Shown here piece after piece: positions 1 to 9,437 of a stretch of 64,000 nt of DNA. The notes below the pieces were generated by a model. The model was not told the origin of the DNA. It made no database searches and was given only the letters and a program-made list of their open reading frames with translations. Origin of the DNA: Dyadobacter jiangsuensis (lineage in GTDB: Bacteria > Bacteroidota > Bacteroidia > Cytophagales > Spirosomataceae). Numbering within the stretch: position 1 is the first letter of the stretch; the number at the start of each line of letters is the position of its first letter. The stretch spans positions 740,738 through 804,737 of the forward strand of contig NZ_PYAS01000001.1 of NCBI RefSeq assembly GCF_003014695.1. The letters run 5' to 3'. The position numbers and the translations under genes are program-made.

Positions 1-1608
1 TGCAGAGGCGGCCGCGCTCACGTACCAGATTACGCTTGGCGTTACTTCATAGATCCCGAGATCGATCGCCTGGCTGGTGAGCCTTCGATTTCCGTCGAAC
101 GCGGCGTAGATATCATCGGAATTTTTAGGGAAGGCCGAAATGTCCGTCGAGGGGTTACCCGCATTGGTTACGGGGCTTCCCTTGCGCTGAACGAAATTGT
201 TTTGCGCCGCGTCGGTGAATTGCGGGTCGGTGTCGAGGATATTGGTACCACCGGGGAAGCCGCCCTGGATGAGCGAGTAGGAAACCACCGGCGTACCCGA
301 GCCGCCGATACTGCTCACGCTTCCGGGCGACGCGGGATCGGCGTTATTCCATATAATGCAGTTTTCGACCACAGGCGACGAGCCGCTGAGCGCATACAAA
401 GCACCTCCGTTGCCCGCCGCGGCATTATTACCCACTTCATTGACCGAAAAAGTGCAATTCCGGATGGTAGGTGATGAATTGTCCATAAAAACAGCCCCGC
501 CTTTTCCGGCAGTTGTACCTTTCGCCGAATTGGCCGTAAAAAGGCATTGCAGGATCAAAGGGCTGGAATTGAGCAGGTAAATCGCACCGCCCTTGCCCCC
601 GGTTGCGGAAGGATCGGTAGCATTCTCAGCGAACAGACAGTTTGCGATCACCAGTGAGGAGTTGGTTACGTGCAGGGCGCCGCCCCGCCGCTCTCCGTTG
701 ACAGCAAAGCCAGTGCCGGAAGTGACCATGAAGCCGTCGAGCCGTGTGGATGCACCGGCCCCCGATACCGATATGACGGTTCCGCCAAGTCCTTTAAGGA
801 CGGTTGAGGCGGGGGAAATGTTCCGATCCCGGATCTCACTTCCATTGCCGGAGAAACCTCCATAATAGGCTACGCCGTCGGTGAGGGCTAGGGGCTCATC
901 CGCAGCGGCGTTTTCGTAGGTGCCCGATGACACCCACACTTGCTTGATGGCGGGATTTAAGGCCGCCGCGCGGGTTGCATAATGCATCCTCTGGAGCGCA
1001 TTGTCCCAGCTGCTGCCGTCGCCGGGGGTGTCGACGCTGCCGTCGACATACAGTATGCCGTTGGCATCGGGCGTCGCTTCGGCAGCAGGGTCGTAACCGG
1101 AAACGGTACCGTTGATCGTGAAATCGTCGATGTGCGAGTAATAGTTGGGATAGCTCCCGTTCGTGACGGCGATCTTGATCACGATTTTATTCCGCAGCTC
1201 GGATACCGTTTTGGAACGGGTTATGAGCGTCAGGGAGGTGGTTGCCGAGAATGACGTGCCGTAATTTTCTTCATTAACCTTCATCTGCATCGTGGCATTA
1301 TCCCCCGAAAAGCGCCGGAACGAAATGCTGGTGATTTCCGCCTGGAAACGCTCCTTCAACGTAATCGTGAGGACATACACGTGGTTATGCGCATTCAACG
1401 CCATTCCCGGGTCACTGCCGTCGTTGCGGCTGTAAGGGGTATCGCCGATCCCGCTCCACACGGCTGTCATGTTGGAGTTGATCGAGGTGGGTGCCGAGAA
1501 GTTCTTGTTGTTGAAATTATGATTGTAAATCACCGCCGCATGGGCGACGGTTGCAATCAGCAGTGCGCAAAACAGTGTGAAAAGGGATCGTAGTAGTTGT
1601 GTATTCAT
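1..1608 (-). CDS. Secreted beta-helix surface protein, C-terminus beyond window
   Basis: The reading frame is open from an ATG at 1608 to the window edge (536 codons seen), so the gene is truncated on its 3' side. It starts with a clear signal peptide ending near AHA (residues 1-24). Residues 25-160 form a beta-sandwich-like region. Then comes a module beginning ILYVDGSVDTPGDGSSWDNA, typical of right-handed parallel beta-helix proteins with a choice-of-anchor region. Repeats of the form GGAIYLLNSSPLILQCLF and GGAVFMDNSSPTIRNCTF follow and are the rungs of the helix. A new IWYVSAA segment begins at the window edge, suggesting a second similar module. Bacteroidota proteins of this kind are usually exported and anchored by type IX sorting, but that end is not visible. 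The exact function is unknown; a polysaccharide-binding or adhesive role is a guess. Confidence 0.8.
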   Translation of the reverse strand, partial: MNTQLLRSLFTLFCALLIATVAHAAVIYNHNFNNKNFSAPTSINSNMTAVWSGIGDTPYSRNDGSDPGMALNAHNHVYVLTITLKERFQAEITSISFRRFSGDNATMQMKVNEENYGTSFSATTSLTLITRSKTVSELRNKIVIKIAVTNGSYPNYYSHIDDFTINGTVSGYDPAAEATPDANGILYVDGSVDTPGDGSSWDNALQRMHYATRAAALNPAIKQVWVSSGTYENAAADEPLALTDGVAYYGGFSGNGSEIRDRNISPASTVLKGLGGTVISVSGAGASTRLDGFMVTSGTGFAVNGERRGGALHVTNSSLVIANCLFAENATDPSATGGKGGAIYLLNSSPLILQCLFTANSAKGTTAGKGGAVFMDNSSPTIRNCTFSVNEVGNNAAAGNGGALYALSGSSPVVENCIIWNNADPASPGSVSSIGGSGTPVVSYSLIQGGFPGGTNILDTDPQFTDAAQNNFVQRKGSPVTNAGNPSTDISAFPKNSDDIYAAFDGNRRLTSQAIDLGIYEVTPSVIWYVSAAASA

Positions 1609-1769
1609 AGCGCGGTCCGGAATGATGAGTGATCATTTTAAGGCTGCAATATGGACGGCGCGAATGCCCGGGGATTGTCAATTTTTAATCAGATACTGTT
1701 CATTTTTCGTCATACAAGGCTGTTTTATTGTAAATTAGCTCCAAAGCACACCAACTGAAGAAATTCTAC

Positions 1770-4700
1770 ATGCTCCGCTTGTTTGTCGTTGCCTTCCTGG
1801 CTTGGCTCATGGCCGGTGGATGCCTGCCGGTAACATTGCAGGCACAGTCGACGGGCTTCCCGGTTCCCGAAAGCATCACCGCCAAACAGGGCCTTCCGCA
1901 GGGCTTTGTGCCGGGTATTGTGCAGGACGCCCGCGGTTTCATATGGCTCGCCACGCGCGACGGGCTTTGCCGTTACGACGGTCGGCGCTCCGACGGTCGT
2001 AGTTTCAGGGTATTTCAACCGTCGGGCACGCAGGAAGCATCACTTTCTTCATTAGGACTTGAAAACTTGCAGCTCACCGCCGACGGCAAAGTCTGGATTA
2101 CGACCGATCAGGGGCAGATCGATCTGTTCGACCCCGTACGTGAGACTTTTGTCAATTTTTCAAAACAGACCTTTTACCAGAAACAGTTTGGGAAGCGCTT
2201 TCTGCGGGATATGTACGCCGACCGCCAGCAAAGGCTCTGGCTGATGTCCGATGGCGGAGGGCTGGCCTGCGTGCATTTAAAAACACAAAGAATCCGACGT
2301 TATTACGCTGCCGATGGGGACACGACCGCCATTGCACAAGCTCACGTGCGGTTTGTGAACGAAGACCGGGCCGGTAACATCTGGGCGCTTACCAACCAGG
2401 GTATTTTTGTGCAAAAACAAGGGGCCGATCACTTTGACGCATACCATTCAGCCATTTTAACCAATGGTATTGATCAGAAAATAAATGCATGGAAGGAACT
2501 GGGCGACGGCCGCCTGTTGCTGCTTTATAAAACCGGAATGGCGCTGCTCGACCCCATTACAGGACAGGGCCAGATCCGCACGCTTGGTCTGGATACACAA
2601 GCCCAGTACCGGCACCCTATTGTGGCCGACAGTAAGGGTAATGTCTATTTTTTCAGAATGAACCATTTATACCGGTTGGGTAAGAACGATAGCATCGCCG
2701 AATTTCCCGTTCAGGCGGATGTGGGCGAATTCAAGAGCCTCTACGTCGACCGCTCCGATGTGCTTTGGGCGGGTACCAACGGCCAGGGGATCCGGAAGTA
2801 CAATCTGAGGGCCAGCTATTTCAATACTAAAACCTATTCCTCCGATTTTATTTCCGACCTCCTGCGCGACTTCCTGAAAGTGCCGCAGGCCGAAATGGCG
2901 AAACTGCCCGGCGATCTTTTTTCTTACAATTTCCGCTATGCATTCGACAGTCCGCAGAAAATGTGGTTCAGCGCCGGGCGAACACCGCTTTTTGAGCTGG
3001 ATTTGAACAGCCGTTCGGTCCGAAGCATTCCGTTTCCGGTGGAGATCCGGGATATCAAACGTTCGGAGCTGGCAATCAGCCTGGCGAAGGATCCCGACGG
3101 CAGGATGTGGGCCATGCACGACAGTCTTTTGTTTTCCTATCAAAATGGCGTCTGGACGCGTTTCCCGCATGCCATCCGATCGTTGCCGGGAAAACCAGGG
3201 GTCGAATCGGGTATTTACCAGATCGTGGCCGACCAGCAGTACCTCTGGGTCGCGACGACCGTGCGGGGGCTATACCGTATCGACAAGGCTTCGGGCGCAA
3301 TCAGGCGTTACGGGCAGGGGCCCGGCTCGCTGAGCAGCGACAACTTGTATTGCCTTTTTGCAGATCCGCTGGACGAAAACCTGCTCTGGGTGGGTACATT
3401 CGGCGGCGGGCTTTGCCGGTTCGATAAACGCACAGGGCATTGCGAGCGGCTTTCGAAGCAAAATGGCCTGCCTAACAATGTGGTATATGCGGCCATCCCC
3501 GACCGACGGGGGAATGTGTGGGTGGCGACCAACCAGGGGCTAGCCCAGTTAAACAGAAAAACCCTGCGCACGCGTACCTACACCCGTGAGGACGGTCTGA
3601 TGGCCGACGAGTTCAACCGCTTCCATGCACTCGCATTGCCCGACGGCCGCATATTCCTGGGCGGCATGGAGGGAATTACGGCCTTTGATTCCAAACAGCT
3701 CAATGAGGATCGCTATCGGCCGCCGGTTTACATCACGGGTATTTCCATTAACAATGCACCGTTGGAGCCGAGGCCGTCGGCCGGGGAGCTGCCTGTGACT
3801 GCTATGCAAGGTCTTGACCTGGCGCATTGGCAGAATTTCCTCACCGTCGAATTTGCGGCGATGCAGTTCAACCGCAGCGACAAGATTCGTTACCGGTACC
3901 AGCTTGAAGGCGTGGACGAGCATTGGATTGAAACTGAAACACCTGTTACCAAGTACACCGACCTCCGGCCGGGGCATTATGTGCTGCGGTTGAATGCGTC
4001 CAATACGGTAGGCGTGTGGAGTCCCGAGGTGAGGGAGCTGCATATCCGGATCAATCCGCCATGGTGGCAAACGTGGTGGGCCTATTTACTCTATGTTGCG
4101 ATCTTTCTGGGAGTGATTTATGGGTTATTGAGGATTTATGTCAACCGCGTGAGAATGCAGCAATCTATTGTTTTTAAACAAAAGGAAATAGACCTGAAAG
4201 CCAGGGAGGCGGAGCAACTGCGCGAGCTCGACGGAATGAAGACACGGTTTTTTTCCAACATTACCCACGAATTCCGGACACCGCTGACGCTGATACTCGG
4301 GCCAGCCGCGCAAATGCTGGAAGAGACGCGTCAAGAAAAAGATACCAAACGCCTCTCCCTGATCGACCGGAATGCAAGGCAACTGCTGGGGCTCATCAAC
4401 CAACTGCTCGACCTTTCCAAACTGGAAGCCGGAACGACGCACATCGACGCGGCCTGGGGCGATTTGCCGGATTTTATGGAAATGCTTGCAGGTACTTTTC
4501 AGATGGCTGCTGAGGCGAAAAACGTGGTTTTGAAGTTTGAAAACCGCCTTCCAAGCCGGTTTTACTGGTTTGACCATGAAAAACTGGAAAGGATTGTTAC
4601 CAACCTGCTTTCCAATGCCGTGAAGTTCGCGAATGCCGACGGGCGGATACTCGTCGGATTGGAGGCGACCGGTCCGGAAGGTGTGGAAATAACCGTCGCG

Positions 4701-5747
4701 AATACAGGTAACCGCATTCCCGATGCGCAGCTTGGCCGCATTTTCGATCGTTTTTACCAGGCCGATCAGGCAAATACCTACCAGGAAGGCACCGGCATCG
4801 GGCTGGCCATTGTGAAAGAGCTGGTAGCATTGCAGGGTGGGGATGTTTCGGTCAAAAGCGGCGCGGATGGTTTTGATACCGTGTTTACTGTGGCTATGCC
4901 TTACCGGCAGGGAGAAGCGCAGCATTCGACCGGGGCGGAGATTCCGATGTTTAACGGAAACGGGCAGTTATCGCATATGGAGGAGCATTTGGCCCAAATC
5001 CTGTTAGTAGAAGACAATGCAGGGTTAGCGGAGTTTGTGTCGGATAGCCTGGCCGAAAACTACCGGTTTTACCATGCGCGGAATGGTGAGGAAGGGCTGG
5101 CTATGGCCGCGGAAATGATGCCGGACCTGATCATCAGCGATGTGATGATGCCGGTCATGGATGGCTATACTTTTTGTAAACACATTAAATCAAACCTGGA
5201 AACGAGTCATATTCCGGTGGTGTTGCTAACGGCCAAATCGGCGCTGGAAAGCAGGGTAGAAGGGCTCGAACTCGGTGCGGACGATTACATTACCAAACCT
5301 TTTCACCTGCCCGAGCTGCGCCTGCGCGTACGTAACCTGCTCGACAGGCAGGCGCGCCTGTACGAGCGCCTGCGGGCGAGTTTTGCGGCACCGGCAGCAT
5401 TACCCGCGGCTCCCGAAGGCGATACAGACCCTTTCCTGAACAGGTTATACCAAATCCTCGACACCCGTCTCGACGACCCCGATTTCGGGGTAACCGAGCT
5501 GATCCGTGAGATTGGTATGAGCAACAGCAGCCTCAACAGGAAGCTCAAAACGCTGGCTGACCTTTCGGCAGTGGAGTTGATCCGTAACTACCGGCTGAAA
5601 AAGGCGGCCGCATTGCTTTCCGAGGGTGTTGCCGTGTCGGAAGCGGCTTATGCGGTGGGTTTTGACAACCTTTCCTATTTCGCGAAATGCTTCCGCGATT
5701 TGTACAATATGACGCCGAGGGAATTTGCCGCGAATGGCATTCTTTAA
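1770..5747 (+). CDS. Hybrid two-component system sensor/regulator (HTCC type)
   Basis: This 1325-residue protein combines a whole two-component system in one chain. In order: signal peptide (1-25), a long periplasmic region of two-component-regulator propeller repeats (about 40-690; motifs such as DARGFIWLATRDGLCRYDG and GNVWVATNQGLAQLN), a Y_Y_Y domain (about 693-765), one membrane span (about 770-790), a HisKA domain with phospho-acceptor His833 in NITHEFRTPL, an HATPase domain (N-box near 943, G-box GTGIGLAIV), a receiver domain with Asp1124 in DLIISDVMMP, and a C-terminal AraC-type DNA-binding domain (about 1225-1322). The family senses carbohydrates or breakdown products in the periplasm and switches on nearby uptake genes. 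No Sus pair is next to it here, so its target is unclear; the beta-helix gene starting 161 bp away on the other strand is a candidate. It overlaps the convergent AraC gene by 4 bp. Confidence 0.93.
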   Translation: MLRLFVVAFLAWLMAGGCLPVTLQAQSTGFPVPESITAKQGLPQGFVPGIVQDARGFIWLATRDGLCRYDGRRSDGRSFRVFQPSGTQEASLSSLGLENLQLTADGKVWITTDQGQIDLFDPVRETFVNFSKQTFYQKQFGKRFLRDMYADRQQRLWLMSDGGGLACVHLKTQRIRRYYAADGDTTAIAQAHVRFVNEDRAGNIWALTNQGIFVQKQGADHFDAYHSAILTNGIDQKINAWKELGDGRLLLLYKTGMALLDPITGQGQIRTLGLDTQAQYRHPIVADSKGNVYFFRMNHLYRLGKNDSIAEFPVQADVGEFKSLYVDRSDVLWAGTNGQGIRKYNLRASYFNTKTYSSDFISDLLRDFLKVPQAEMAKLPGDLFSYNFRYAFDSPQKMWFSAGRTPLFELDLNSRSVRSIPFPVEIRDIKRSELAISLAKDPDGRMWAMHDSLLFSYQNGVWTRFPHAIRSLPGKPGVESGIYQIVADQQYLWVATTVRGLYRIDKASGAIRRYGQGPGSLSSDNLYCLFADPLDENLLWVGTFGGGLCRFDKRTGHCERLSKQNGLPNNVVYAAIPDRRGNVWVATNQGLAQLNRKTLRTRTYTREDGLMADEFNRFHALALPDGRIFLGGMEGITAFDSKQLNEDRYRPPVYITGISINNAPLEPRPSAGELPVTAMQGLDLAHWQNFLTVEFAAMQFNRSDKIRYRYQLEGVDEHWIETETPVTKYTDLRPGHYVLRLNASNTVGVWSPEVRELHIRINPPWWQTWWAYLLYVAIFLGVIYGLLRIYVNRVRMQQSIVFKQKEIDLKAREAEQLRELDGMKTRFFSNITHEFRTPLTLILGPAAQMLEETRQEKDTKRLSLIDRNARQLLGLINQLLDLSKLEAGTTHIDAAWGDLPDFMEMLAGTFQMAAEAKNVVLKFENRLPSRFYWFDHEKLERIVTNLLSNAVKFANADGRILVGLEATGPEGVEITVANTGNRIPDAQLGRIFDRFYQADQANTYQEGTGIGLAIVKELVALQGGDVSVKSGADGFDTVFTVAMPYRQGEAQHSTGAEIPMFNGNGQLSHMEEHLAQILLVEDNAGLAEFVSDSLAENYRFYHARNGEEGLAMAAEMMPDLIISDVMMPVMDGYTFCKHIKSNLETSHIPVVLLTAKSALESRVEGLELGADDYITKPFHLPELRLRVRNLLDRQARLYERLRASFAAPAALPAAPEGDTDPFLNRLYQILDTRLDDPDFGVTELIREIGMSNSSLNRKLKTLADLSAVELIRNYRLKKAAALLSEGVAVSEAAYAVGFDNLSYFAKCFRDLYNMTPREFAANGIL

Positions 5748-6610
5748 GCTGCCGCTGTGACAAGTCCTTTCCGGAAGGCGGTCGGGCTGGTGCCGTAGTG
5801 CTTGCGGAACTGGCGGCTGAGGTGGCTTTCGTCGGTAAAGCCCAGCTCGTCCGCGATTTCGCTGATCGTCAGGTTGCTTTGCAGGAGGCGTTGTGCTACG
5901 AGCTTCATGCGTGACGAGGCCACGTAGGTTTGCAGACTTTCGCCCGTGTATTTGCGGAAATATTCGCCCACGTAATTGGGCGACAGGTTGAATTGCCCGG
6001 CCAGGTGTTCGACGCGCAGCTTTTCGGGATCGGCGATATGCCGTTGGATATGCAGCAATACGCGGTTGATCAGCGCTTGCTTCGTGCCTGTGGTGTCGGC
6101 TGCGCGGCCGTCATGGACGTTTCGGGTAATTACGTTGAGGATCAGCGTTACCAAATGCCGGAGATTTTCTTCGTGGCCCGGCTGCCGTTGTTCATATTCC
6201 GTGACCAGGTGGGAGATCAGCGAGGCGATCATCCCGCAGTCGCCCTCATTTTGGATCAGCAGTTCTTCGAAGCGGTTATGGTGGGCAAAAATCGTTTCCA
6301 GCTGTTTCAGCCATTCAGTTACACGCTCTTTGTGCTGCTCGGTTTTGTATTCGGACAAAAACACTTCCGAAAACCGGATGGAGCAGAACCGCGTGGGCGT
6401 TTCGACGTCGAAGCCCCGGCAATCCAGCGGGGTGAAAAGGAAAATGCTGCCCGGACGGTACTGAAACCGGTTGCGGTTGGTTTCGCGGGTGCCGGTCCCA
6501 TCGATGATCCTGACGATTTCGAAGAAGTGGTAGATCAGCGGTCGCTCGTTCCAGCATTCCATGTCGGCCACGTACACTTCGAAGGGCTGATGCAGTGTCT
6601 TTTGTTTCAT
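5744..6610 (-). CDS. AraC-family transcriptional regulator
   Basis: The protein has 288 residues when started at the ATG at 6610 (MKQKTLHQPF); an upstream non-ATG extension to 6637 is unlikely. The N-terminal half looks like a cupin-type ligand-binding domain of AraC regulators (RPLIYHFFEIVRIIDGTG and FLFTPLDCRGF). The C-terminal ~100 residues hold two helix-turn-helix motifs, with FNLSPNYVGEYFRKYTGES and the typical second motif ISEIADELGFTDESHLSRQF. It is divergent from the flavin oxidoreductase gene at 6697 with only 86 bp between the start codons, so control of that gene is the simplest guess. The ligand cannot be told from sequence. Confidence 0.9.
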   Translation of the reverse strand: MKQKTLHQPFEVYVADMECWNERPLIYHFFEIVRIIDGTGTRETNRNRFQYRPGSIFLFTPLDCRGFDVETPTRFCSIRFSEVFLSEYKTEQHKERVTEWLKQLETIFAHHNRFEELLIQNEGDCGMIASLISHLVTEYEQRQPGHEENLRHLVTLILNVITRNVHDGRAADTTGTKQALINRVLLHIQRHIADPEKLRVEHLAGQFNLSPNYVGEYFRKYTGESLQTYVASSRMKLVAQRLLQSNLTISEIADELGFTDESHLSRQFRKHYGTSPTAFRKGLVTAAA

Positions 6611-6670
6611 AACCTGTAAAAATACCGAAAAAACCACGCAACATCACTGTTCGGCCGCTGTTGGCGCAGA

Positions 6671-6678
6671 TAGTTTTG
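6671..6678 (+). promoter_or_regulatory. Probable -7 box (TAGTTTTG) for oxidoreductase gene
   Basis: TAGTTTTG fits the Bacteroidota -7 consensus TAnnTTTG exactly and ends 18 bp before the ATG at 6697. I see no good TTTG -33 element at the right distance, so an activator, possibly the divergent AraC protein, may be needed. Confidence 0.45.
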
Positions 6679-6696
6679 TATTCAAAAAAAGCAATC

Positions 6697-7818
6697 ATGA
6701 ATACAGAGCAAAAGTTGTTGACACCACTTATAACCGGTACGCTTGCATTGCGTAACCGCGTCGTAATGGCCCCTATGAACCGCCGGAGGGCATTGAACGG
6801 CGTCCCCGGTGCATCCGCGCCCGAGTATTTCGGGCAACGGGCAGGCGCGGGCCTGATCATTACGGACAATACCGCCGTGGCGCCGAACGGCATCGGTTAC
6901 ATGGGTACCCCCGGAATTTACAACCAGGCGCAGATCGAAGGCTGGAAACGTGTTACCGAAGCGGTGCATGCGCGTGGCGGGCGGATTTTCATGCAGCTCG
7001 TGCACGCCGGGCGCATCGGGCATTACCTTAATAATGATGGACAAATGCCGCTGATCGCGCCGTCGGCGGTGACGGCCGAAGGGCTGATACGCACGGCGGG
7101 GGAAATCCATTTGCCCAATAGCGAGCCGACAGAGGCCAGCGCAGCGGACGTCCGAAGGCTCATCGACGAGCATATTCAGGGAGCGGTTAATGCGATCGCG
7201 GCAGGTTTCGATGGGGTTGAAATACATGGTGCGCATGGGTTTCTGCCGGAGCAATTTCTGCACCCGCACACCAACCGCCGTACCGACGCCTATGGCGGAA
7301 GCATTGCTGCCCGCAGCCGTTTCCTGCTCGAAATCGTGGCAGGGACTGTGGCGGCGATCGGGAAGGAGCGCACCGGAATACGCCTTTCACCCTTTGTGAA
7401 ACTCAACGACCTGCCCGATTATGCCGAAGAGGCCGAAACGCAGCGACATGTGGTGGATGCATTGCAGGAAATGGGCATTTTGTACATCCATTTGTCCGAT
7501 CAGGGGCCCGTGGGGCACGGCAGAATCCCGGAAGCGTACATCCGTGACCTGCGGCGGCGCTTCGATGGACTGGTAATCCTGGCGGGAGGTTATTCTGCCG
7601 AAACAGCCGAAGCTGCTTTGCATGCCGGTCTCGCTGATCTCATTGCCTTCGGTAAGCCCTATATTGCCAATCCCGATTTGACGGAACGTTTCCGCCTGGA
7701 TATCCCCCTCGCCACGGGCGACCCTGGGACCTACTACCAGGGCGGCGACGAGGGGTATGTCGATTATCCCGTGCATAGCCGCGCATTTGTCGCAAATACC
7801 ACCGCTGATTGTCGTTAA
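6697..7818 (+). CDS. Old yellow enzyme family NADH:flavin oxidoreductase (alkene reductase)
   Basis: This 373-residue TIM-barrel flavoprotein belongs to the old yellow enzyme family, which uses FMN and NAD(P)H to reduce activated C=C bonds of enones, maleimides or nitro compounds. Family marks are RVVMAPMNRRRA near the N-terminus, QLVHAGRIGH (100-109), and the substrate-anion pair His177/His180 in VEIHGAHGFLPEQFLHPHTN, followed by RTDAYGGS. The later LAGGYSAETAEAAL and ADLIAFGKPYIANPDL motifs bind the FMN phosphate and end the barrel. It resembles the NemA/YqjM class in length. I chose the ATG at 6697 (MNTEQKLLTP) over a TTG 36 bp upstream because family members start just before the LFTPL-like motif and a -7 box lies just upstream. 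It is divergent from an AraC regulator. The true substrate is unknown; detoxification of electrophiles is the usual role. Confidence 0.92.
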   Translation: MNTEQKLLTPLITGTLALRNRVVMAPMNRRRALNGVPGASAPEYFGQRAGAGLIITDNTAVAPNGIGYMGTPGIYNQAQIEGWKRVTEAVHARGGRIFMQLVHAGRIGHYLNNDGQMPLIAPSAVTAEGLIRTAGEIHLPNSEPTEASAADVRRLIDEHIQGAVNAIAAGFDGVEIHGAHGFLPEQFLHPHTNRRTDAYGGSIAARSRFLLEIVAGTVAAIGKERTGIRLSPFVKLNDLPDYAEEAETQRHVVDALQEMGILYIHLSDQGPVGHGRIPEAYIRDLRRRFDGLVILAGGYSAETAEAALHAGLADLIAFGKPYIANPDLTERFRLDIPLATGDPGTYYQGGDEGYVDYPVHSRAFVANTTADCR

Positions 7819-7847
7819 ACCCCGCGCATTTTTACCGGCGATCGGAT

Positions 7848-7855
7848 TAGGTTTG
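7848..7855 (+). promoter_or_regulatory. Probable -7 box (TAGGTTTG) for the DinB/hydrolase pair
   Basis: TAGGTTTG matches TAnnTTTG exactly, 25 bp before the ATG at 7881. A T-run at 7829-7833 is slightly too close to be a good -33 element. Confidence 0.4.
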
Positions 7856-7880
7856 TAAGATCATCAGCACATCTTGAAAA

Positions 7881-8414
7881 ATGAGAGTCAAGGACTATCA
7901 CCACACCATCGATATCTGGCTTCGATCGCTGGAACCTTACGATATTGCCCGGCTGCTGGCCCAGCCTGGCCCTGGCGCGTGGTCGCTGGGGCAGGTTTAT
8001 ATGCACATTCTGGACGAGACGGAATTTTATTTCAGTCAGATCAAAGTCTGCCTCGCGTCGAACGACCATGCGATGGAGGAATGTACTTCGGAGGCGAAAA
8101 CCATGCTGCGCAACAACGCATTTCCCGATGCTATCCTCGACGGGCCGCCTTCGAATGCATTTGTCCGCCAGCCTGCCGGCAAGCAATCGCTCATCGACCG
8201 GCTCCTGCAACTGAAAACCATCGTCGCCGAAACCGACCTGTTGATTGCCCAGAGCCTGTTCCATGGCAAGGCGAAACATCCGGGCCTGCATTACCTATGC
8301 GCGGAGGAGTGGTTCCAGTTTTCAGAAATGCATTTCAGGCATCATTTGCGGCAGAAAGGGAGGATAGAGTCGTTTTTGGAACGTACATTTGGTAAGTACG
8401 AGCCTCAAACCTGA
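7881..8414 (+). CDS. DinB-superfamily protein
   Basis: This 177-residue protein has the four-helix-bundle layout of the DinB/YfiT superfamily: an N-terminal helix, PGAWSLGQVYMHILDETEFY (with His42), and a C-terminal SEMHFRHHLRQ (with His151 and His155). The three histidines are placed as in members that bind a divalent metal. Many family members are thiol transferases (bacillithiol or similar) and others have no known role. The next gene, an exported hydrolase, starts 6 bp after the stop, so the two are likely co-transcribed. Confidence 0.8.
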   Translation: MRVKDYHHTIDIWLRSLEPYDIARLLAQPGPGAWSLGQVYMHILDETEFYFSQIKVCLASNDHAMEECTSEAKTMLRNNAFPDAILDGPPSNAFVRQPAGKQSLIDRLLQLKTIVAETDLLIAQSLFHGKAKHPGLHYLCAEEWFQFSEMHFRHHLRQKGRIESFLERTFGKYEPQT

Positions 8415-8420
8415 TTTGAA

Positions 8421-9263
8421 ATGAAACTGAACCTTCTGATCTGCTGCTGCTGGCTGGCATGCACAAATGCATATGCACAGATAAAGCCGGACACCGCGCT
8501 ATTGGGACGCAATCCGAAGGCGGGCCATTTCGCCGACGTGAGGGGTGTGAAGCTGTACTACGAAATATACGGCTCAGGCAAGCCGGTCCTTTTCGTCCAC
8601 GGTAATGGGGGCTCCATGCGTGATTTCAAACATCAGCTTCATGCATTTGCGAAATCTTACAAGGTAATCCTCGTCGACAGCCGGGCGCAGGGAAGATCGG
8701 AGGACAAGGGCGACTCGCTGTCGTACGAAATGATGGCCGATGACCTGCATGCATTGCTGGAACAGCTCAAAATCGATTCCTGCAATGTGGTAGGGTGGAG
8801 TGACGGCGGTATCAATGCATTGCTCCTCGCTTTACGCCATCCCGAAAAGGTACGGAAACTGGCGGCCACCGGTGCCAACCTCTGGCCGGATTCTACCGCG
8901 CTGGACCCGTGGCTGTATAAAAAGATACTGGAATGGGACGCTGACCTGACAAAGCAAATTGCTGACCCAGTCAAGCGCAACCAGAAAAAGCTCATGCACC
9001 TAATGGCCGTCCAGCCGAATATCACGCTCGAACAGCTGCACCGGGTACACTGCCCCTCGCTCATTATCGGCGGTGACCACGACGTGATCATCCCCGAGCA
9101 CACGGTTCAGATCGCGAGGGCCATTCCGAAGTCCTACCTATGGATACTGCCCAATTCGGGGCATTCGACGCTGGTGCATTACGCCTCAGATTTCAACCGT
9201 ATTACGATGGCGTTTTTTGAGAAGCCGTTTCGGGAGATACGGGAGGCGGGGATGTTTGAGTAG
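8421..9263 (+). CDS. Exported alpha/beta-fold hydrolase
   Basis: The 280-residue protein has a signal peptide (cleavage near AYAQ, residue 20) and then a standard alpha/beta hydrolase. It shows the oxyanion motif FVHGNGG (58-64), the nucleophile elbow GWSDGG (Ser127), an acidic residue in GGDHDVI (Asp219 or Asp221) and the catalytic His248 in NSGHSTL. It should act in the periplasm on an ester or amide. The cap region is short (about 150-200), as in small esterases and lactonases, and does not reveal the substrate. It follows the DinB-like gene by 6 bp. Confidence 0.88.
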   Translation: MKLNLLICCCWLACTNAYAQIKPDTALLGRNPKAGHFADVRGVKLYYEIYGSGKPVLFVHGNGGSMRDFKHQLHAFAKSYKVILVDSRAQGRSEDKGDSLSYEMMADDLHALLEQLKIDSCNVVGWSDGGINALLLALRHPEKVRKLAATGANLWPDSTALDPWLYKKILEWDADLTKQIADPVKRNQKKLMHLMAVQPNITLEQLHRVHCPSLIIGGDHDVIIPEHTVQIARAIPKSYLWILPNSGHSTLVHYASDFNRITMAFFEKPFREIREAGMFE

Positions 9264-9283
9264 CGCCTGCGGCGTGAATGGCG

Positions 9284-9299
9284 CGAAGGTAGGCCTTCG
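9284..9299. repeat. Short perfect hairpin CGAAGG-TAGG-CCTTCG
   Basis: A 6-bp stem with a 4-nt loop lies 20 bp after the hydrolase stop. It could help end transcription but no T-run follows on the plus strand. It is the first of four hairpins in this gap. Confidence 0.55.
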
Positions 9300-9307
9300 T
9301 GACCAAA

Positions 9308-9380
9308 TATTTGCAGGCCTCCGGCCGGTCGATGCCGCGCATCTTGGTTGCATTAGTGACCGGCCGGAGGCCTGCGAATA
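9308..9380. repeat. Long inverted repeat between convergent genes
   Basis: GCAGGCCTCCGGCCGGTC at 9313-9330 is repeated in perfect inverse at 9358-9375 (18 bp). One G-T pair and four more pairs extend the stem outward (TATT at 9308-9311 with AATA at 9377-9380), giving about 23 bp around a 27-nt spacer. It lies between the stop codons of convergent genes, so it may be a two-way terminator or a palindromic dispersed element. Other copies outside the window would show which. Confidence 0.75.
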
Positions 9381-9422
9381 GTATGTACAAATCAGGAGAT
9401 TTGCACCAGTGCGTCGGCTGTC

Positions 9423-9437
9423 GGGCCCGCAGGGCCC
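9423..9437. repeat. GGGCCC-GCA-GGGCCC hairpin at 3' end of operon
   Basis: Two GGGCCC blocks with a 3-nt loop sit directly against the stop codon of the minus-strand gene ending at 9438. A weaker AAATC/GATTT hairpin lies just before it, near 9390. Together they probably mark the 3' end of the five-gene minus-strand operon. Confidence 0.5.

Noticed and set aside
2667..4925. Antisense frames (up to 266 codons) opposite the hybrid sensor gene
   Set aside because: Shadow frames of a high-GC gene; no recognisable domain and no promoter or spacing of their own.
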